Assembly: GCA_023430325.1 (NCBI GenBank)
Contig: JAEZAU010000082.1
Span: 1 to 30,006 of the forward strand
Origin: Bacteroidota bacterium
GTDB taxonomy: Bacteria; Bacteroidota; Bacteroidia; Flavobacteriales_F; PHOS-HE28
Direction: 5' to 3'
Length of the DNA: 30,006 bases
The notes beneath the pieces are model-generated. The model ran no database searches, was not told the origin of the DNA, and saw only the letters and a list, made by a program, of their open reading frames with translations. Each line of letters begins with the position of its first letter. The stretch's first letter is position 1. Shown piece by piece: positions 7,633-14,239 of the stretch. Made by a program: the position numbers and the translations under genes.

Positions 7633-8607
7633 ATGCCCCGGAAGAGATCGCGTCAACGTAATTCGCGAAAGCCGTTCTCAGAGCACCTGAAAGATCTCTT
7701 TTCGCTGCACACGGGTGAGCGGCGTGGATTTCTGGGTGTCACACTTGTTCTCCTGCTAGCGATCGGCTGGGTGGTCTATGAGCAATGGTTCCATCACGCA
7801 CCCATCCCCGATCTTGCTGAGGCCGAAATTGAATTAAAGGAATGGCTCGAAAGCTCGCAACCGCAAATTGCGAATGGAACACCGGTCGTAAAAAAGGCGG
7901 TAGGGCCTTTCGATCCCAACGATCTCGATCGGCAGGATTGGATCGAACTGGGGCTGACCGAACGCCAGGCTGAAGGTATCATGCGGTATGTGGAGAAGGG
8001 AGGAAGGTTCCGATCGAAGAAGGATGTGAAGAAGATGTATACCATTCCGCCGGAACTATACGCAGGATTGGAACCTCATATTCTTCTCCCTGATTCGATC
8101 GTAAGGCCGGTTCTTGAAAGGAAGATCTTCAATGAAAAGACCGGTCGGCCGCGCAATGAAAGTTCCCCACCTGAACGGTCCCATTCAGTCAAGGAAAAGA
8201 TCGCACCGCTTGAAGTGAACACCGCCGATAGTACTGAACTGGTGATCTTGCCAGGTGTTGGACCGGCCTTCGCCCGCGGCATCGTGAAATACCGGAACGC
8301 CCTGGGCGGCTATCACTCACTGGACCAACTGGCTGAAGTATATGTGTTGCGCGACAAACCTGAAGCAGTGCAACGGTTGAAAGAAGTATTGCTTATCGAT
8401 CCAAGTCGGATCCAACGCATCGACATCAACAAAGCGACCGCAGAAGAACTGAAGACACACCCCTACCTTAACTGGAAGATCGCCAACGGGCTGGTGAATT
8501 TTCGGGACCAGCATGGCCCATTCCGATCGGTGGAGGATGTGAAGAGGTCAGTGCTCATGAACGACAGTCTGTACAGGAAGATAGCGCCATACCTGAAGGT
8601 GGAATGA
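7633..8607 (+). CDS. Membrane-anchored helix-hairpin-helix (ComEA-like) domain protein
   Basis: This 324-residue protein has a basic N-terminus, one transmembrane helix at about residues 33-50 (FLGVTLVLLLAIGWVVYE), and then repeated helix-hairpin-helix units. One lies near residues 95-150 (WIELGLTERQAEGIMRYVEKGG). A second lies near 195-250 (LEVNTADSTELVILPGVGPAFARGIVKYRN), and a third near 258-324 (RIDINKATAEELKTHPYLNWKIANGLVNFR). The second and third match the ComEA consensus of N-x-A-[DT]-x-x-[ED]-L followed by a glycine hairpin. ComEA-type HhH domains bind DNA, and in competent bacteria they take part in DNA uptake. Here topology predicts the HhH part in the periplasm, which allows but does not prove such a role. 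No comEC or other competence gene is near. Confidence 0.88.
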   Translation: MPRKRSRQRNSRKPFSEHLKDLFSLHTGERRGFLGVTLVLLLAIGWVVYEQWFHHAPIPDLAEAEIELKEWLESSQPQIANGTPVVKKAVGPFDPNDLDRQDWIELGLTERQAEGIMRYVEKGGRFRSKKDVKKMYTIPPELYAGLEPHILLPDSIVRPVLERKIFNEKTGRPRNESSPPERSHSVKEKIAPLEVNTADSTELVILPGVGPAFARGIVKYRNALGGYHSLDQLAEVYVLRDKPEAVQRLKEVLLIDPSRIQRIDINKATAEELKTHPYLNWKIANGLVNFRDQHGPFRSVEDVKRSVLMNDSLYRKIAPYLKVE

Positions 8608-8630
8608 ACCGGAACTGGCTTCAGACGTCG

Positions 8631-8662
8631 TAAACTTGCGCTCCTTTTTCCAAAAGGAGTGT
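8631..8662 (+). promoter_or_regulatory. apt leader: -7-like element and perfect hairpin covering the SD and start codon
   Basis: TAAACTTG at 8631-8638 is one base from TANNTTTG, but no TTG is found at the expected upstream spacing. Directly after it, CTCCTTTT (8641-8648), loop TCC and AAAAGGAG (8652-8659) form a perfect 8-bp stem. Wobble pairs can extend it through the GTG start (8659-8661). The 3' arm contains the only SD-like sequence, so the fold would hide both the SD and the initiation codon. There is no T tract after it, so a simple terminator is less likely. Confidence 0.55.
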
Positions 8663-9192
8663 CCTCGATCGAACAGCGCATAAAGGCCGCGATCCGCGAT
8701 GTGCCGGATTTCCCGAAACCCGGGATCCTGTTCCGCGACATCACGCCGGTGCTTGAAGATCCTTCCATCCGTCGCGCGATAGTGGGAGAGTTCAAGCAAA
8801 AGCTCAAGAAGGATCGCATAGATGCCATAGCCGGGATCGAAAGCCGGGGCTTCCTCTTCGGGGTACCTCTTGCCATGGAATTGGATGTGCCCTTCATCAC
8901 CGTGCGGAAAAAAGGGAAACTGCCATACAGGACCGTGAGCTACAAGTACGATCTGGAGTATGGCACTGCCGAGATCGAGATGCACAAGGACGTTCTGAAA
9001 AAAGGAATGAACGTGCTGGTGCATGACGATCTGCTGGCCACCGGAGGTACCGCTGCGGCAACTGCCGAACTTATAAGCATGCAGGATGCGAACGTGGCGG
9101 GATTCAGCTTTCTCATTGAACTATCTTTCCTTAACGGCGTTGATCGATTGAAGCATTACAATGCATCGATCATCAGCCTTGTGACCTACTGA
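8659..9192 (+). CDS. apt: Adenine phosphoribosyltransferase
   Basis: APRT salvages adenine to AMP using PRPP in the cytosol. The 177-residue product is close to the usual 170-183. The N-terminal block AAIRDVPDFPKPGILFRDITP is typical. The PRPP-binding loop is at residues 119-131 (VLVHDDLLATGGT), and the segment GIESRGFLFG is also conserved. The GTG start at 8659 is chosen because it gives the family-standard N-terminus; no ATG occurs before the conserved core. The start lies inside a perfect hairpin. The acyl-CoA dehydrogenase gene begins three bases after the stop, so the two probably share a transcript although no metabolic link is obvious. Confidence 0.95.
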   Translation: MSSIEQRIKAAIRDVPDFPKPGILFRDITPVLEDPSIRRAIVGEFKQKLKKDRIDAIAGIESRGFLFGVPLAMELDVPFITVRKKGKLPYRTVSYKYDLEYGTAEIEMHKDVLKKGMNVLVHDDLLATGGTAAATAELISMQDANVAGFSFLIELSFLNGVDRLKHYNASIISLVTY

Positions 9193-9194
9193 AC

Positions 9195-10340
9195 ATGGAA
9201 TTCGCAACTACAGAGAACCAGACAATGATCACCCAGGCCGTGCGCGATCTGTGTGAACGTGAACTGCGCCCGCATGTGATGGAATGGGACGAAGCACAAC
9301 ATCTCCCCATCGATCTGCTGAAAGGACATTTCGGCCCCGCAGGAATGCTCGGCGTGCTGGTGCCAGAAGAATACGGTGGTGCAGGGCTGGGTTACTACGA
9401 ATACGTGAACACCATCATCGAAGTGGCCAGGATCTGCGGAAGCGTAGGGCTCAGCGTTGCGGCGCACAACAGCCTTTGCACGGGCCACATTCTCACCTTC
9501 GGCAATGAAAGGCAGAAGAGCAATTGGCTTCCCAAACTCGCTTCCGGCGAATGGCTTGGGGCTTGGGCATTGACCGAACCGAACACCGGAAGCGATGCCA
9601 TGCGCATGAAATGCACCGCACGAAAGGAGGGTAACGAATGGGTGTTGAACGGAACGAAGAGCTGGATCACTCACGGCAAGAGCAGCGATGTAGTGGTGGC
9701 GATCGTGCGCACCGGTGAACTGCTGGATACAAAAGGAATGACCGCCTTTGTGATCGAACGTGGAACGCCAGGTCTCAAGGCAGGCAAGAAAGAGAACAAG
9801 CTCGGTATGCGCGCCAGCGAAACGGCCGAGGTGATCTTCGAGGAATGCCGCGTGCCTGAAGAGAACATCCTGGGCAGCGTGGGTGAAGGGTTCCAGCAGG
9901 CAATGAAGATCCTGGATGGTGGCCGCATCAGCATTGCCGCGCTCAGTCTTGGCATTGCGAAAGGTGCTTTTGAAGCCAGCGTGAAATATGCCAAGGAACG
10001 CGAACAGTTCGGCCAGCCGATCGCCAATTTCCAGGCGATCGCCTTCAAGCTTGCCGACATGGCCACACGCATCGAAGCTGCGGAATTGCTTACGCTCCAG
10101 GCGGCCGATCTGAAGAACCGCGGAAAAAAGATGACCAAGGAGAGCGCCATGGCGAAGTATTATGCCAGTGAGGTGGCCGTATGGGCAAGCGATGAGGCCG
10201 TGCAGATCTTCGGCGGTTATGGTTACACAAAGGATTTTCCGGTGGAGAAGTTCTATCGCGACAGCAAGTTGTGTACGATCGGTGAAGGCACCAGTGAGAT
10301 ACAGAAGCTGGTGATCAGCCGGAACATTCTGCGAGATTGA
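9195..10340 (+). CDS. Acyl-CoA dehydrogenase (short/medium-chain type)
   Basis: This FAD-dependent enzyme oxidises acyl-CoA to trans-2-enoyl-CoA, passing electrons to ETF. The 381 residues cover the standard three domains. The signature AWALTEPNTGSDAMRM (around residue 120) binds FAD and substrate. QIFGGYGYTKDFPVEKFYRDSKLCTIGEGTSEIQ near the C-terminus carries the catalytic base at E364, the position used by short-chain and butyryl-CoA dehydrogenases. Isovaleryl-type enzymes place the base elsewhere. The exact chain length is not fixed by the sequence; butyryl/short-chain or branched-chain catabolic roles are both possible. The gene follows apt by three bases and is followed by an inverted repeat before rpsU. 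Confidence 0.95.
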   Translation: MEFATTENQTMITQAVRDLCERELRPHVMEWDEAQHLPIDLLKGHFGPAGMLGVLVPEEYGGAGLGYYEYVNTIIEVARICGSVGLSVAAHNSLCTGHILTFGNERQKSNWLPKLASGEWLGAWALTEPNTGSDAMRMKCTARKEGNEWVLNGTKSWITHGKSSDVVVAIVRTGELLDTKGMTAFVIERGTPGLKAGKKENKLGMRASETAEVIFEECRVPEENILGSVGEGFQQAMKILDGGRISIAALSLGIAKGAFEASVKYAKEREQFGQPIANFQAIAFKLADMATRIEAAELLTLQAADLKNRGKKMTKESAMAKYYASEVAVWASDEAVQIFGGYGYTKDFPVEKFYRDSKLCTIGEGTSEIQKLVISRNILRD

Positions 10341-10342
10341 AG

Positions 10343-10406
10343 AAGTTGAGGTGGTCGAGGAGTTGAGCGTTCGTGGAGTTCTTCAACTTCCCAACGACCT
10401 CAACTT
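10343..10406. repeat. Intergenic inverted repeat between acyl-CoA dehydrogenase gene and rpsU
   Basis: AAGTTGAGGT at 10343-10352 is perfectly complementary to ACCTCAACTT at 10397-10406. The region between is filled with further imperfect GTTGAG / CTCAAC units, so an imperfect hairpin of about 60 bases can form. It may end the upstream transcript, although a clear T tract is missing. The right arm runs into the -33 TTG of the rpsU promoter. A similar CAAC-rich tract occurs at 5720-5760, sharing the 11-mer CTTCAACTTCC. Confidence 0.65.
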
Positions 10407-10434
10407 GCAACTTTCGATCAAACCACTATCTTTG
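10405..10434 (+). promoter_or_regulatory. rpsU promoter, Bacteroidota type
   Basis: TTG at 10405-10407, 19 bases, then TATCTTTG at 10427-10434 is an exact match to TTG-N19-TANNTTTG. The expected transcript starts around 10438-10442, giving a leader of about 25 bases with a strong SD. Confidence 0.85.
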
Positions 10435-10449
10435 CGCCCCGTTCCGTAA

Positions 10450-10459
10450 AAAGGAGGTG
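10450..10459 (+). promoter_or_regulatory. Unusually strong Shine-Dalgarno of rpsU
   Basis: AAAGGAGGTG at 10450-10459 would pair over ten bases with the 16S rRNA 3' end. The core AGGAGG ends eight bases before the ATG at 10466. Bacteroidota mRNAs generally lack SDs because bS21 with bS18 and bS6 hides the anti-SD. The published explanation for this exception is that rpsU is read well only by ribosomes lacking bS21, which gives autogenous control. Confidence 0.85.
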
Positions 10460-10465
10460 TAACAC

Positions 10466-10657
10466 ATGCTGATCATTCCAGTAAAAGAAGGCGAAAGCAT
10501 CGACAAAGCGCTCAAGAAGTTCAAGAAGAAGTTCGAGCGTACCGGCACCATGCGCCAATTGCGCAAGCGCCAGAGCTTTACAAAGCCTTCCGTAGCGCGC
10601 CGTAAAGAGATCATCCGCGCTTCCTACAAGCTGCAGATGCAGACAGAGGAACAATAG
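10466..10657 (+). CDS. rpsU: Small ribosomal subunit protein bS21
   Basis: The 63-residue basic protein is bS21 (MLIIPVKEGESIDKALKKFKKK, then LRKRQSFTKPSVARRKEI). It sits on the 30S platform near the 16S 3' end. In Bacteroidota it closes off the anti-Shine-Dalgarno, which explains the near absence of SD-led initiation in this phylum. The gene stands alone with its own perfect promoter, a very strong SD and a strong terminator, so it is a single-gene unit suited to feedback control by its product. Downstream is the xerC-hpf pair, another ribosome-linked locus. Confidence 0.97.
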   Translation: MLIIPVKEGESIDKALKKFKKKFERTGTMRQLRKRQSFTKPSVARRKEIIRASYKLQMQTEEQ

Positions 10658-10676
10658 GCCGTTAAAGACTTTCGTT

Positions 10677-10720
10677 GAAGGCGAAAGGTCCGATCAGGAC
10701 TTTTCGCCTTCTTTGTTTTT
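10677..10720 (+). terminator. Rho-independent terminator of rpsU
   Basis: A 15-bp stem (arms 10677-10691 and 10697-10711, one G-T pair) with loop GATCA is followed by TTTGTTTTT. Confidence 0.93.
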
Positions 10721-10735
10721 CAGGCCTTGCGGATC

Positions 10736-11620
10736 ATGCTCATCGATCGGTATCTGGACCACCTCAAATACGAAAAGCGCTGCAGCGATCATACGGTATC
10801 GGCATATCGGGGGGATCTGGACCAATTCACCGAATTCATCTCCAGCTTCGGGTTGAAAGAGGCCGAACGTGCCACCGATAAAGTGGTACGAGCGTTCATG
10901 ATGGGGCTTATGGAACAAGGTGTGGGTGCACGCAGCGTCAATCGGAAGCTCAGTGCACTACGGGGCTTTTTACGCTTCGCCCGCCTCACAGGAGCGATAG
11001 ATAAGGAACCCACCGCGCTCATCGATCCACCGAAAACTCCCAAGCGCCTGCCCCAATTCGTTGAGGAAGCGAAGATAGCCGAACTCTTCATCGATCATAC
11101 ATCGATCGACACCTACAAAGGCCGGCTGAACAGACTGGTATTGGAATTACTTTATGGCACAGGAATGCGTCTGGCAGAACTTCTCGGCTTGAAGCGGAAT
11201 GATCTGGACCTGCATGCGCATACCTTGCGGGTACTGGGTAAACGGAACAAGGAAAGGATCGTACCATTGAGCGATCGGTTGATCGTGCTTCTTAAGGAAT
11301 ATCTCGACGAAAGGCCTGCAGGCGCGGAAAGATTGTTGGTGAACGAAAAAAGTGAACCTCTGGCGCGAAGGAGCGTACAACGCATGGTGACGCAGTATCT
11401 TGGCGGTGTCACCACCCAGACAAAGCGCAGCCCACACGTGTTGAGGCACACATTTGCAACCCATATGCTGGAACATGGCGCAGATCTCAATGCCGTGAAG
11501 GAACTGCTTGGCCATGCGAACCTCGCCGCCACCCAGGTCTACACCCACAATACGGTGGAAAAACTCAGGAAAGTACATGCCCAGGCACACCCACGCGGTA
11601 CGGCCAGGCATGACAAATGA
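10736..11620 (+). CDS. xerC: Tyrosine recombinase XerC-like
   Basis: The product is a 294-residue Xer-type tyrosine recombinase, expected to resolve chromosome dimers at dif. The N-terminal SAM-like DNA-binding domain (IDRYLDHLKYEKRCSDHTVSAYRGDLDQF) covers about residues 1-95. The catalytic domain has Arg145 (GTGMRLAELLGL), the beta-hairpin lysine (LRVLGKRNKERIVPL), H234xxR237 (HVLRHTFATHML), LGHANLAATQVYTH and the nucleophile Tyr269. I chose the ATG at 10736 over the TTG at 10727, which lies only seven bases after the rpsU terminator's T tract. Housekeeping context (rpsU upstream, hpf overlapping downstream) argues for a chromosomal Xer protein and against a phage integrase. XerD-like assignment is possible; a second Xer gene is not in the window. 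Confidence 0.92.
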   Translation: MLIDRYLDHLKYEKRCSDHTVSAYRGDLDQFTEFISSFGLKEAERATDKVVRAFMMGLMEQGVGARSVNRKLSALRGFLRFARLTGAIDKEPTALIDPPKTPKRLPQFVEEAKIAELFIDHTSIDTYKGRLNRLVLELLYGTGMRLAELLGLKRNDLDLHAHTLRVLGKRNKERIVPLSDRLIVLLKEYLDERPAGAERLLVNEKSEPLARRSVQRMVTQYLGGVTTQTKRSPHVLRHTFATHMLEHGADLNAVKELLGHANLAATQVYTHNTVEKLRKVHAQAHPRGTARHDK

Positions 11621-11640
11621 ACCTCCAAACTCCTTTTGAA

Positions 11641-11946
11641 ATGAACATCACTGTGCAGTCCATCCACTTCGATGCCGATACCAAATTGGTGGAATTGATC
11701 AAGGGAAAACTCTCAAAGCTCTCGCTCTTTCACGATAACATCATATCGGCCGAGGTGGGATTGAAATTGGAACACGATGGTACCGATCGGGAGAACAAGA
11801 TCGTGGAGATGAAGATCGTGGTCCCGGGCCGTGAACTTTTCGCAAAACGAAGGGGAAAGATCTTCGAGGAGGCTGTCAGCACCACCGCCGAAGCACTTCG
11901 AAGCCAGTTGATACGTACCAAGGAAAGATTGCGCGCCGCCTCTTAA
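11641..11946 (+). CDS. hpf: Ribosome hibernation promoting factor, short form (HPF/RaiA family)
   Basis: This protein binds the 30S decoding region and idles ribosomes in stationary phase or under stress. With the ATG at 11641 it has 101 residues and begins like its relatives (MNITVQSIHFDADTKLVELI). The longer alternative at 11617, whose ATG overlaps the xerC stop, adds eight residues (MNLQTPFE) not typical of the family. The basic motif VVPGRELFAKRRGKIFEEAV and the C-terminal helix AEALRSQLIRTKERL are typical. The long-HPF dimerisation domain is absent, so this is the short form. It follows xerC directly, forming a two-gene unit ended by a 12-bp-stem terminator, and sits upstream of the tRNA-tuf cluster. 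Confidence 0.92.
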   Translation: MNITVQSIHFDADTKLVELIKGKLSKLSLFHDNIISAEVGLKLEHDGTDRENKIVEMKIVVPGRELFAKRRGKIFEEAVSTTAEALRSQLIRTKERLRAAS

Positions 11947-11992
11947 TAAATTATCGCTGAGGTACTTACAGCGAGTAGGTGCCAGATCATCG

Positions 11993-12027
11993 CCGGGCCA
12001 CGAAGCAGTTCGTGGCCCGGTTGTTTG
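11993..12027 (+). terminator. Terminator after hpf
   Basis: A perfect 12-bp stem CCGGGCCACGAA (11993-12004) / TTCGTGGCCCGG (12009-12020), with a 4-base GCAG loop, is followed by TTGTTTG. The T-rich tail doubles as the -33 region of the next promoter. Confidence 0.88.
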
Positions 12028-12054
12028 GTTGTGAGCCGTTTCTTTCTACATTTG
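12025..12054 (+). promoter_or_regulatory. Promoter of the tRNA-tuf operon
   Basis: TTG at 12025-12027, 19 bases, then TACATTTG at 12047-12054 exactly matches the Bacteroidota consensus, with the same spacing as the rpsU promoter. Transcription would start near 12058-12062, about 60 bases before the first tRNA. A small GGCCC/GGGCC hairpin (12057-12072) lies at the transcript's start. Confidence 0.85.
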
Positions 12055-12119
12055 CAGGCCCAATTCGGGGCCTATTGCTCCGAACGGTGGAAAGGAACGT
12101 TCTTTTTTTCGTTGTACAG

Positions 12120-12192
12120 GCCAATGTAGCTCAGCTGGTAGAGCAGCTGACTTGTAATCAGCAGGTCGTGGGTTCGAGTCCCTCCATTGGCT
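12120..12192 (+). tRNA. tRNA-Thr (TGT)
   Basis: Acceptor arms GCCAATG (12120-12126) and CATTGGC (12185-12191) pair fully. The D-arm (GCTCAGCTGGTAGAGC), anticodon stem-loop with TGT and T-loop GGTTCGAGTCC are all standard. The 3' CCA is not encoded (the sequence continues TCATAG). Confidence 0.95.
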
Positions 12193-12203
12193 CATAGCCA
12201 TCA

Positions 12204-12286
12204 GGGGAGATACCCAAGTGGCCAACGGGGGCAGACTGTAAATCTGCTGTCTTACGACTTCGTAGGTTCGAATCCTGCTCTCCCCA
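12204..12286 (+). tRNA. tRNA-Tyr (GTA)
   Basis: Acceptor GGGGAGA (12204-12210) pairs with TCTCCCC (12279-12285), discriminator A. The anticodon GTA sits in CAGACTGTAAATCTG, and the long variable arm (CTGTCTTACGACTTCG) is the class II arm of bacterial tRNA-Tyr. CCA is not encoded. Confidence 0.95.
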
Positions 12287-12368
12287 CCGTTCGCCGGCCG
12301 ATCGGCCAGACCTTACCGTCTGAACGAATGGCCAGCAAGGGACCACTAACACACGATCAACGCAACAG

Positions 12369-12444
12369 GCGGGAGTAGCTCAGTTGGTAGAGCATCAGCC
12401 TTCCAAGCTGAATGTCGCGGGTTCGAGTCTCGTCTCCCGCTCCA
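12369..12444 (+). tRNA. tRNA-Gly (TCC)
   Basis: Acceptor GCGGGAG (12369-12375) pairs with CTCCCGC (12434-12440), discriminator T, followed by an encoded CCA (12442-12444). The anticodon TCC lies in CAGCCTTCCAAGCTG, and the T-loop GGTTCGAGTC is normal. Confidence 0.95.
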
Positions 12445-12479
12445 CCAGAAGGACCCTTCACCGGGTAGTTGGACCAAAG

Positions 12480-12551
<72 letters not shown>

Positions 12552-12658
12552 CAATTGATGAGCAATAAGCAATACCATGCCGGGCTCCGGAATGGCCTGT
12601 ACGATATAAGAAGGATGTGAAAAGGACTCATTAAGGACACAACAAACGACCGACAGAC

Positions 12659-13846
12659 ATGGCAAAGGAGACATTCCAGCGTACCAAGCCTCACGTCAAC
12701 ATCGGCACCATCGGCCACGTGGACCATGGTAAGACCACGTTGACCGCAGCGATCACCAAAGTACTGGCCGACAAGGGCCTGAGCGAAGCGCGAAGCTTCG
12801 ACTCGATCGATAACGCGCCCGAGGAAAAGGAGCGTGGTATCACGATCAATACGTCGCACGTTGAATACCAAACAGCCAACCGCCACTACGCGCACGTTGA
12901 CTGCCCTGGCCACGCCGACTATGTGAAGAACATGGTGACCGGTGCCGCCCAGATGGATGGTGCCATCCTTGTCGTAGCTGCTACCGACGGTCCCATGCCA
13001 CAGACCCGTGAACACATCCTGCTCGGCCGCCAGGTAGGCGTTCCCAAGCTGGTGGTATTCATGAACAAGGTGGACATGGTGGATGATGCGGAACTGCTCG
13101 ATCTTGTTGAGATGGAGATCCGTGAACTCCTTTCCTTCTATGAATATGACGGTGATAATACTCCGGTAATCCGCGGTAGCGCACTTGGTGCCCTCAACGG
13201 TGAAAACAAGTGGGTGGATACGGTGATGAGCTTGATGGAGGCCGTGGATAATTGGATCCCTGTACCGCCGCGTGAAGTGGACAAGCCTTTCCTCATGAGC
13301 GTAGAGGACGTCTTCTCCATCACCGGCCGTGGTACCGTGGCCACTGGCCGTATCGAGACCGGCGTGGTAAAGACCGGCGATAACGTGGAGATCATCGGCA
13401 TGCAGGAAGAAAAGCTCAACAGCACCTGCACCGGGGTTGAAATGTTCCGCAAACTTCTCGATCGCGGTGAGGCTGGCGATAACGTTGGTCTTCTCCTTCG
13501 TGGTATCGAAAAGAACCAGATCCGCCGTGGTATGGTGATCGCCGCCCCTGGCAGCATCACCCCGCACACCGAATTCAAGGCCGAGATCTACGTGCTGAAG
13601 AAGGAGGAAGGTGGCCGCCACACGCCTTTCCATAACAAGTACCGTCCACAGTTCTACTTCCGCACAACGGACGTTACCGGTGAGATCACCATGGAGGCAG
13701 GTCGTGAAATGATCATGCCTGGTGACAACGTTACCATCAGCGTGAAGTTGATCGTTCCGATAGCCATGGACAAGGGCCTGCGTTTCGCCATCCGCGAAGG
13801 TGGCCGTACCGTAGGTGCCGGACAGGTGACCGAGATCATCAAGTGA
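12659..13846 (+). CDS. tuf: Elongation factor Tu
   Basis: EF-Tu carries aminoacyl-tRNA to the ribosomal A site as a GTPase. The 395-residue protein is full length. The G1 P-loop GHVDHGKT is at residues 19-26, G2 RGITI follows, G3 DCPGH starts at 81 and G4 NKVD is at 136-139. Domains 2 and 3 follow with FSITGRGTVATGRIE and, near the end, GRTVGAGQVTEIIK. The mRNA probably starts at the tRNA promoter near 12047, so processing of the four tRNAs would free a leader of about 107 bases. There is no SD before the ATG (CGACAGACATGG). A terminator-like hairpin follows before tRNA-Trp. Confidence 0.99.
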   Translation: MAKETFQRTKPHVNIGTIGHVDHGKTTLTAAITKVLADKGLSEARSFDSIDNAPEEKERGITINTSHVEYQTANRHYAHVDCPGHADYVKNMVTGAAQMDGAILVVAATDGPMPQTREHILLGRQVGVPKLVVFMNKVDMVDDAELLDLVEMEIRELLSFYEYDGDNTPVIRGSALGALNGENKWVDTVMSLMEAVDNWIPVPPREVDKPFLMSVEDVFSITGRGTVATGRIETGVVKTGDNVEIIGMQEEKLNSTCTGVEMFRKLLDRGEAGDNVGLLLRGIEKNQIRRGMVIAAPGSITPHTEFKAEIYVLKKEEGGRHTPFHNKYRPQFYFRTTDVTGEITMEAGREMIMPGDNVTISVKLIVPIAMDKGLRFAIREGGRTVGAGQVTEIIK

Positions 13847-13867
13847 ACATTGCATAACAGGAGGTTC

Positions 13868-13898
13868 AGGCCGGTCCCCGACAAAGGGACCGGCCTTT
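13868..13898 (+). terminator. Terminator-like hairpin after tuf
   Basis: GGCCGGTCCC (13869-13878) pairs perfectly with GGGACCGGCC (13886-13895) around a CGACAAA loop and is followed by TTT. The T tract is short, so partial read-through into tRNA-Trp, secE and nusG is plausible; no clear promoter follows it. Confidence 0.75.
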
Positions 13899-13921
13899 GC
13901 CGCCGAAAAGAACAAGAACGA

Positions 13922-13997
13922 ACGGGTGTAGCTCAATTGGTAGAGCGACGGTCTCCAAAACCGTAGGTTGCGGGTTCGATCCCTGCCACCCGTGCCA
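13922..13997 (+). tRNA. tRNA-Trp (CCA)
   Basis: Acceptor ACGGGTG (13922-13928) pairs with CACCCGT (13987-13993), discriminator G as expected for tRNA-Trp, then an encoded CCA (13995-13997). The anticodon CCA lies in ACGGTCTCCAAAACCGT. The position between tuf and secE is conserved in Bacteroidota. Confidence 0.96.
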
Positions 13998-14011
13998 AAG
14001 CGAAGAACAAA

Positions 14012-14239
14012 GTGGCAAGCTTGAAGACATATCTGGGAGAGAGCTACAATGAGCTCGTCAACAAAGTCAGTTGGCCTACCTGGAAGGAACTCCAGAGCAG
14101 TGCCATAGTCGTTCTCGTGGCGGCTTTGATCGTGTCGCTGATCATCTTCCTTATGGACTACATCTTCGGGGTGCAGAACATGGGAAATCCAAGCCCTTGG
14201 AAGGGAGTGCTTGGGTTCATCTATAAGATGCTTCAATGA
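14012..14239 (+). CDS. secE: Preprotein translocase subunit SecE
   Basis: SecE clamps the SecY channel in the inner membrane. The 75-residue product is the short single-TM form. An amphipathic segment YNELVNKVSWPTWKELQ at about residues 12-28 carries the conserved VSWPTW motif, and is followed by a hydrophobic helix at about 29-51 (SAIVVLVAALIVSLIIFLMDY). The GTG at 14012 is used because it gives the expected N-terminus; there is no ATG nearby. It begins 14 bases after tRNA-Trp and overlaps nusG by four bases (ATGA). Confidence 0.94.
   Translation: MASLKTYLGESYNELVNKVSWPTWKELQSSAIVVLVAALIVSLIIFLMDYIFGVQNMGNPSPWKGVLGFIYKMLQ

Noticed and set aside
10736..11620. Tyrosine recombinase as sign of an integrated mobile element
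   Set aside because: Flanking genes are conserved housekeeping loci, and no direct repeats, att-like tRNA duplication or phage genes are seen. It is best explained as chromosomal XerC.
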